DNA from: Gerris lacustris
Taxonomy: Eukaryota; Arthropoda; Insecta; Hemiptera; Gerridae
Length of the DNA stretch: 64,000 bases
Assembly: GCA_951217055.1 (NCBI GenBank)
Contig: OX578282.1
Span: forward strand, 59,775,311 to 59,839,310
Direction: 5' to 3'
Shown piece after piece: positions 60,758 to 64,000 of this stretch. A model generated the notes under the pieces. The model made no database searches. It saw nothing but the letters and a program-made list of their open reading frames with translations, and was not told the origin of the DNA. A program made the translations under genes and the position numbers. How positions within the stretch are numbered: position 1 is the first letter of the stretch; every line of letters begins with the position of its first letter.

Positions 60758-62242
60758 ATGGAGAAGATGTCGGCCGTAGGAGACATAGAGCGACTGTCCC
60801 GAGACGAGTTAGAGTACGAACTGAAGGTCCGTGGAGTTCAGGGAGTACCGACAGTCGCGGAGATGAGGAAATGTTTACGTCGGCTTATTAAATTGGAAGG
60901 GGAAGGCAAAATTGCAATGAAATCTCCGGTGAAATTTGACAAGGCTAAAGAAATAGCTACGATAAAACAAAAAATAGGTGTAGTTCGGACTTTGTTGGAT
61001 ACCTATGAAGAAGCTAAGTCGGTGAATATGTATAAAAAAATTGAGACGTCTTTAATACATTTGGTAAATCGTCTTGATAGATTGTCGGAAGAAGAGGACC
61101 AAGAGTCCCGTAGCACTATGCTTCGAGAGGTTTTAGGCATGCTTGATAATCTAGGAGAAAAGAGCTCTCCACCAGAAGAGGCTCCCGCTAAGACGGAAGA
61201 TCACCAGGACGCGAATCCTTCAACTGCCGCAGACCCACTAACAGAAATAACGACCCCAGGGCGATCACCACCACCCCGTTTCGCTACTGCGGATAACCTC
61301 TTACGCGATAGGGAGAAAAATGTCCCTCAGACTCATTCTTGTAGTAAGAGAATCCACCCACGGGACTGGGGCGTCAAATTCTCGGGAGCACCTACCGGGA
61401 CCAGTCTGCGTTCTTTCTTAGACGACATAGATCACCTAATAATCGCCCGAACTAGTTCTTACGTGGAGGTGTTCAACTCTGCTCTCGACCTCTTTGAAGG
61501 CCCCGCCTTATTGTGGTACAAATCGGTTCGTAGAGACGTTACTAACTGGTCCGAGCTGTTAGAATTGTTGAAAGCCGAGTTCGAGGACGACGATTATGAG
61601 GAAGATCTCCTTAGAGAAATTACATCGCGTACTCAAGGACCTGAAGAAAAATTCTCTTCCTACGTGGCGGTTATGAAAATGTATTTTTCTCGACTACCTA
61701 ACCCGCTGAGTGAGGAAAAGAAATTAAGTATATTGAAGAGAAACATCGGTCCGTATTTTTTTGATCGTATCCGAGGACACCATATTGAGACTGTCGAGGA
61801 CCTTTTGCGCGTAGGTCGGCAAATCCAAAATGATAAGGCACATATGGACAAATTTCAACCGCCCTCTACATCTCGTAGAACTATGTTAGAACCAGACCTG
61901 GCGTATAAACTTCCTAAGAAGGACAAAGACGTGAGAGTAAGCGAAATATCTAATTCCTCAGAGGTTTCGTCGAGATATGGACGAGGGGAAAATTGGAAGT
62001 ACCCAGGAAGTATTTCTACCTCTAGAAACTCTCCCTCAACGTCCAATAGAATTCCAACTAATAAAAACTCGGCACACGGTGGTCCTATTTGTTGGCACTG
62101 TGGTACCTCGGGACACCCCTTCCGGAAATGCCCACAATTAAACCTTAAATTTTGTACACGATGTGGTTGCAAAGATATTAAGGAGGGGGTGTGCCCAAAA
62201 TGTAGAACGAAACCTTTAAACCACCGAGCGAGTCGAGTGTAA
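60758..62242 (+). CDS. gag: Gag polyprotein (494 aa) of Ty3/Gypsy element
   Basis: Structural protein that would assemble cytoplasmic particles around the element's RNA. Residues ~10-50 (LSRDELEYELKVRGV...) form a SAP-like helical region. Residues ~204-357 form a retrotransposon Gag (capsid) domain starting at WGVKFSGAPTGTS, with FEGPALLWYKSVRRD inside. Residues 445-458 are a CCHC knuckle (CWHCGTSGHPFRKC), and residues 466-482 hold a second cysteine cluster (CTRC...CPKC). The start ATG is the first in frame, in an AACATGG context. Met4 is an alternative. The C-terminus overlaps pol by 37 bp, with the slippery site seven codons before the stop. No stops or frameshifts: intact. Confidence 0.95.
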   Translation: MEKMSAVGDIERLSRDELEYELKVRGVQGVPTVAEMRKCLRRLIKLEGEGKIAMKSPVKFDKAKEIATIKQKIGVVRTLLDTYEEAKSVNMYKKIETSLIHLVNRLDRLSEEEDQESRSTMLREVLGMLDNLGEKSSPPEEAPAKTEDHQDANPSTAADPLTEITTPGRSPPPRFATADNLLRDREKNVPQTHSCSKRIHPRDWGVKFSGAPTGTSLRSFLDDIDHLIIARTSSYVEVFNSALDLFEGPALLWYKSVRRDVTNWSELLELLKAEFEDDDYEEDLLREITSRTQGPEEKFSSYVAVMKMYFSRLPNPLSEEKKLSILKRNIGPYFFDRIRGHHIETVEDLLRVGRQIQNDKAHMDKFQPPSTSRRTMLEPDLAYKLPKKDKDVRVSEISNSSEVSSRYGRGENWKYPGSISTSRNSPSTSNRIPTNKNSAHGGPICWHCGTSGHPFRKCPQLNLKFCTRCGCKDIKEGVCPKCRTKPLNHRASRV

Positions 62243-64000
62243 GAAGTCCGAACTCTGGCTCGCCTTTATCTCGCGATAGGACTTCTAAAGAAGAATGGGA
62301 AGATTGGAAAAAGTTTGTACATCAGTGTGATTCAATAGGGCGTATCGAAAATACCGCAAAAGGTATGGGAACCGATCAACGCCCATATATAACCGTGAAG
62401 ATACTTGGTAACCGATTGAAAGGTCTGCTTGACTCAGGTGCTTCAAGAACCCTAGTAGGGGATAAAGGGTGGCTTATGCTAAAAGAACTTGGTCTTCCTG
62501 AAAGCCACGAAGAAGGAGCTCGAGTTACGGTCGCCGACGGACGTCATTGTAGGGTTGAGAAGGTCATTGATGTGCCCTTTGAGTTAGACGGTATAATTAA
62601 AATTATTCCTGTCCTAGTTGTACCAACTTTAACGAGTCCTTTAGTTTTAGGTCTTGATTTTTGGAAGTCCATGAAAATAGTTCCGGACTTAGCAAAAGGG
62701 ACATGGACCTTTAGTGACTCGATCGATGTTCACTCGGGAGGAGATGGACTCAAGGGGCAGGAATGTTTAACCTTGACACAGAGACAGGAGCTCGACCAAA
62801 TCATTACTGAATATTTCAAGCAAGTTGGGGAGGCACTAGGTTGTACCTCCAGAGTACATCACACCATAGATGTTGGTAATGCGACCCCAATAAAGCAGCG
62901 TTACTATCCTGTCTCGCCGAAGATTCAAGAGGATATGCATCGGGAGCTGGATAAAATGCTGACTCTTGGAATAGTGGAAAAGTCGTGCAGTCCTTGGGCC
63001 TCACCGGTAGTCATGATTAAAAAGCCTGACGGGAGCTATAGATTCTGTGTGGATTATAGAAAAGTTAATGCGGTAACCAAGAGGGATGCGTACCCTCTGC
63101 CTTATGTTAGCCATATTCTTGACCGATTGAGGGACTCTCGATATCTGTCCTCTTTAGACATAAAGTCCGCGTATTGGCAGGTACCTGTTAGTAAAGAGTC
63201 GAGGGAATATACAGCTTTCACAGTACCCGGTCGAGGGTTGTTTCAATTCCGGAGACTCCCGTTCGGCCTCCATAATAGCCCAGCTACGTGGCAAAGGCTA
63301 ATAGATGATGTTCTTGGGGCCGATTTAGAACCATGGGTATGGGTGTACCTGGATGACATCGTGGTTTGTACACCTACCTTTGAGAAGCACGTGGAGGTAC
63401 TGACGAAGGTTTTTGATCGACTTAAGGAAGCTGGACTGACCCTTAATGCCGGAAAATGTCAGTTCTGTCGAAGCGAGCTTCAGTATTTGGGCTATGTAGT
63501 TGACCAACAAGGCTTGCGGGTGGACCCCGAAAAAGTAGCGGCTATCGTCTCAATACCGGCGCCTAAGACCGTAAAAGAAGTTAGACGGTTTATTGGCATG
63601 GCGTCATGGTACCGCCGGTTTGTCCCTGATTTTTCAACTATTATATCCCCAATTACGGAGCTATTAAAGAAGGGACATAAATGGTCCTGGACCGATTCGT
63701 GTCAGCTGGCGTTCCGTCAGATCAAGGAGAAGCTGATAACCGCGCCGATACTCACCGGACCAGACTTTAACCAAGACTTTATCTTGTCTACCGATGCTTC
63801 ACAGACTGGCTTGGGAGCCGTTTTATCACAAAACTTATCTGATGGGGAACGGGTTATAGCTTATGCTAGCCGTACGCTAAACAAGGCGGAACGTAAATAT
63901 TCGGTAACTGAACTCGAATGCTTAGCAGTCATTTGGGCCATCGAGAAGTTTCGTCCCTATCTGGAAGGCGCCGTATTTACGGTCATTACTGATCACCACG
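62206..64000 (+). CDS. pol: Pol polyprotein (protease, reverse transcriptase, RNase H start), partial
   Basis: Expressed as Gag-Pol by -1 frameshift: the frame opens after a stop at 62203-62205, and pol-specific residues begin at 62221. Order: aspartic protease with LLDSGASRT (Asp-Ser-Gly at 62431-62439) and the flap/ILG-like LVLGLDFW. Then reverse transcriptase with SPWASPVVMIKKPDGSYRFC, first catalytic Asp in SSLDIKSAYWQV (63157) and the YLDDIVV box (63346-63366). Then RNase H with STDASQTGLGAV (Asp at 63793), TELECLAV (Glu at 63910/63916) and TDHH (Asp at 63991), all key residues present. It is open to the window end without stops; integrase must lie beyond. There is no env evidence. Confidence 0.96.
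62215..62286 (+). promoter_or_regulatory. -1 ribosomal frameshift signal: TTTAAAC + H-type pseudoknot
   Basis: T TTA AAC at 62215-62221 is in the gag phase (cct tta aac), exactly the X XXY YYZ rule. A -1 slip there makes the next codon start at 62221, in the open pol frame. After a 6-nt spacer, stem 1 pairs 62228-62235 (GCGAGTCG) with 62256-62263 (TGGCTCGC; 8 bp, two G-U). Its loop holds AGAAGTCC (62242-62249), which pairs perfectly with GGACTTCT (62279-62286), forming stem 2. Loops are 6, 6 and 15 nt. The gag stop (62240-62242) lies within the structure. Confidence 0.85.

Larger units (their letters stand above)
58491..64000 (+). mobile_element. Ty3/Gypsy LTR retrotransposon, 5' ~5.5 kb (runs off the window)
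   Basis: Order: LTR, lysine-type primer binding site, ~1-kb leader, gag, pol (protease, reverse transcriptase, RNase H start). The domain order before any integrase fits Ty3/Gypsy (Metaviridae). The reverse transcriptase wording (PGRGLFQFRRLPFGLHNSPA, MASWYRRFVPDFS) reminds me most of the mdg3/blastopia group of insects, but this is a by-eye judgement. Coding frames are intact up to the window end and markedly less AT-rich than the surroundings, suggesting a young insertion. Integrase, polypurine tract and 3' LTR are outside the window. Confidence 0.93.

Noticed and set aside
61855..62172. 105-codon minus-strand frame
   Set aside because: It is an antisense shadow of the gag coding region.

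Overview
The window looks like non-genic, repeat-rich DNA from an animal, most probably an insect. It is strongly AT-rich and full of TA microsatellites, tandem arrays, MITEs, decayed hAT and Tigger (pogo) DNA transposons and tRNA-derived repeats. It ends in a Ty3/Gypsy LTR retrotransposon with an arthropod-style lysine-type primer binding site. There are no operons, prokaryotic-type genes or rRNA genes. I cannot name the species.

Layout. Positions 1-14900 hold dispersed repeats of three families (called A, B and C here), MITE copies, TA tracts and simple arrays. One MITE at 3425-4205 has had its internal hairpin amplified into a 74-bp tandem array. From 14900 to 24700 there are two foldback elements carrying tRNA-like halves (16508-16651, 17098-17354), further A/B repeats, a small foldback MITE and a 198-bp hAT-type MITE with an exact 8-bp target duplication. 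From 24734 to 34000 there is a foldback element bracketed by ~270-bp direct repeats, more MITEs and A/B/C repeats. A Tigger/pogo relic lies at 34098-35141. A satellite at 35290-36990 has a 725-bp higher-order period, followed by an 89-bp and a 35-bp array. From 39000 to 48400 there are C repeats, a possible single host exon on the minus strand (40173-40266), the third tRNA-half foldback element, a hAT relic with exact target duplication (42429-43522) and a second hAT-like element. From 48400 to 58490 there are mainly tandem arrays, foldbacks, a MITE and an A repeat.

The only clearly intact coding region is the LTR retrotransposon from about 58491 to beyond the window end. It consists of an LTR (TGTAAC...GTTACA), primer binding site, ~1 kb leader, gag (494 codons), and pol in the -1 frame with protease, reverse transcriptase and the start of RNase H. 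Gag and pol are joined by an in-phase TTTAAAC slippery heptamer. Six bases downstream I can draw an H-type pseudoknot with two 8-bp stems, a textbook layout for -1 programmed frameshifting.

If the exon at 40173-40266 is real, the window may lie largely inside introns of a minus-strand gene. Otherwise it is an intergenic repeat desert. Boundaries of most repeats were found by eye and are accurate to roughly 10-50 bases unless a terminal inverted repeat or target duplication is described.
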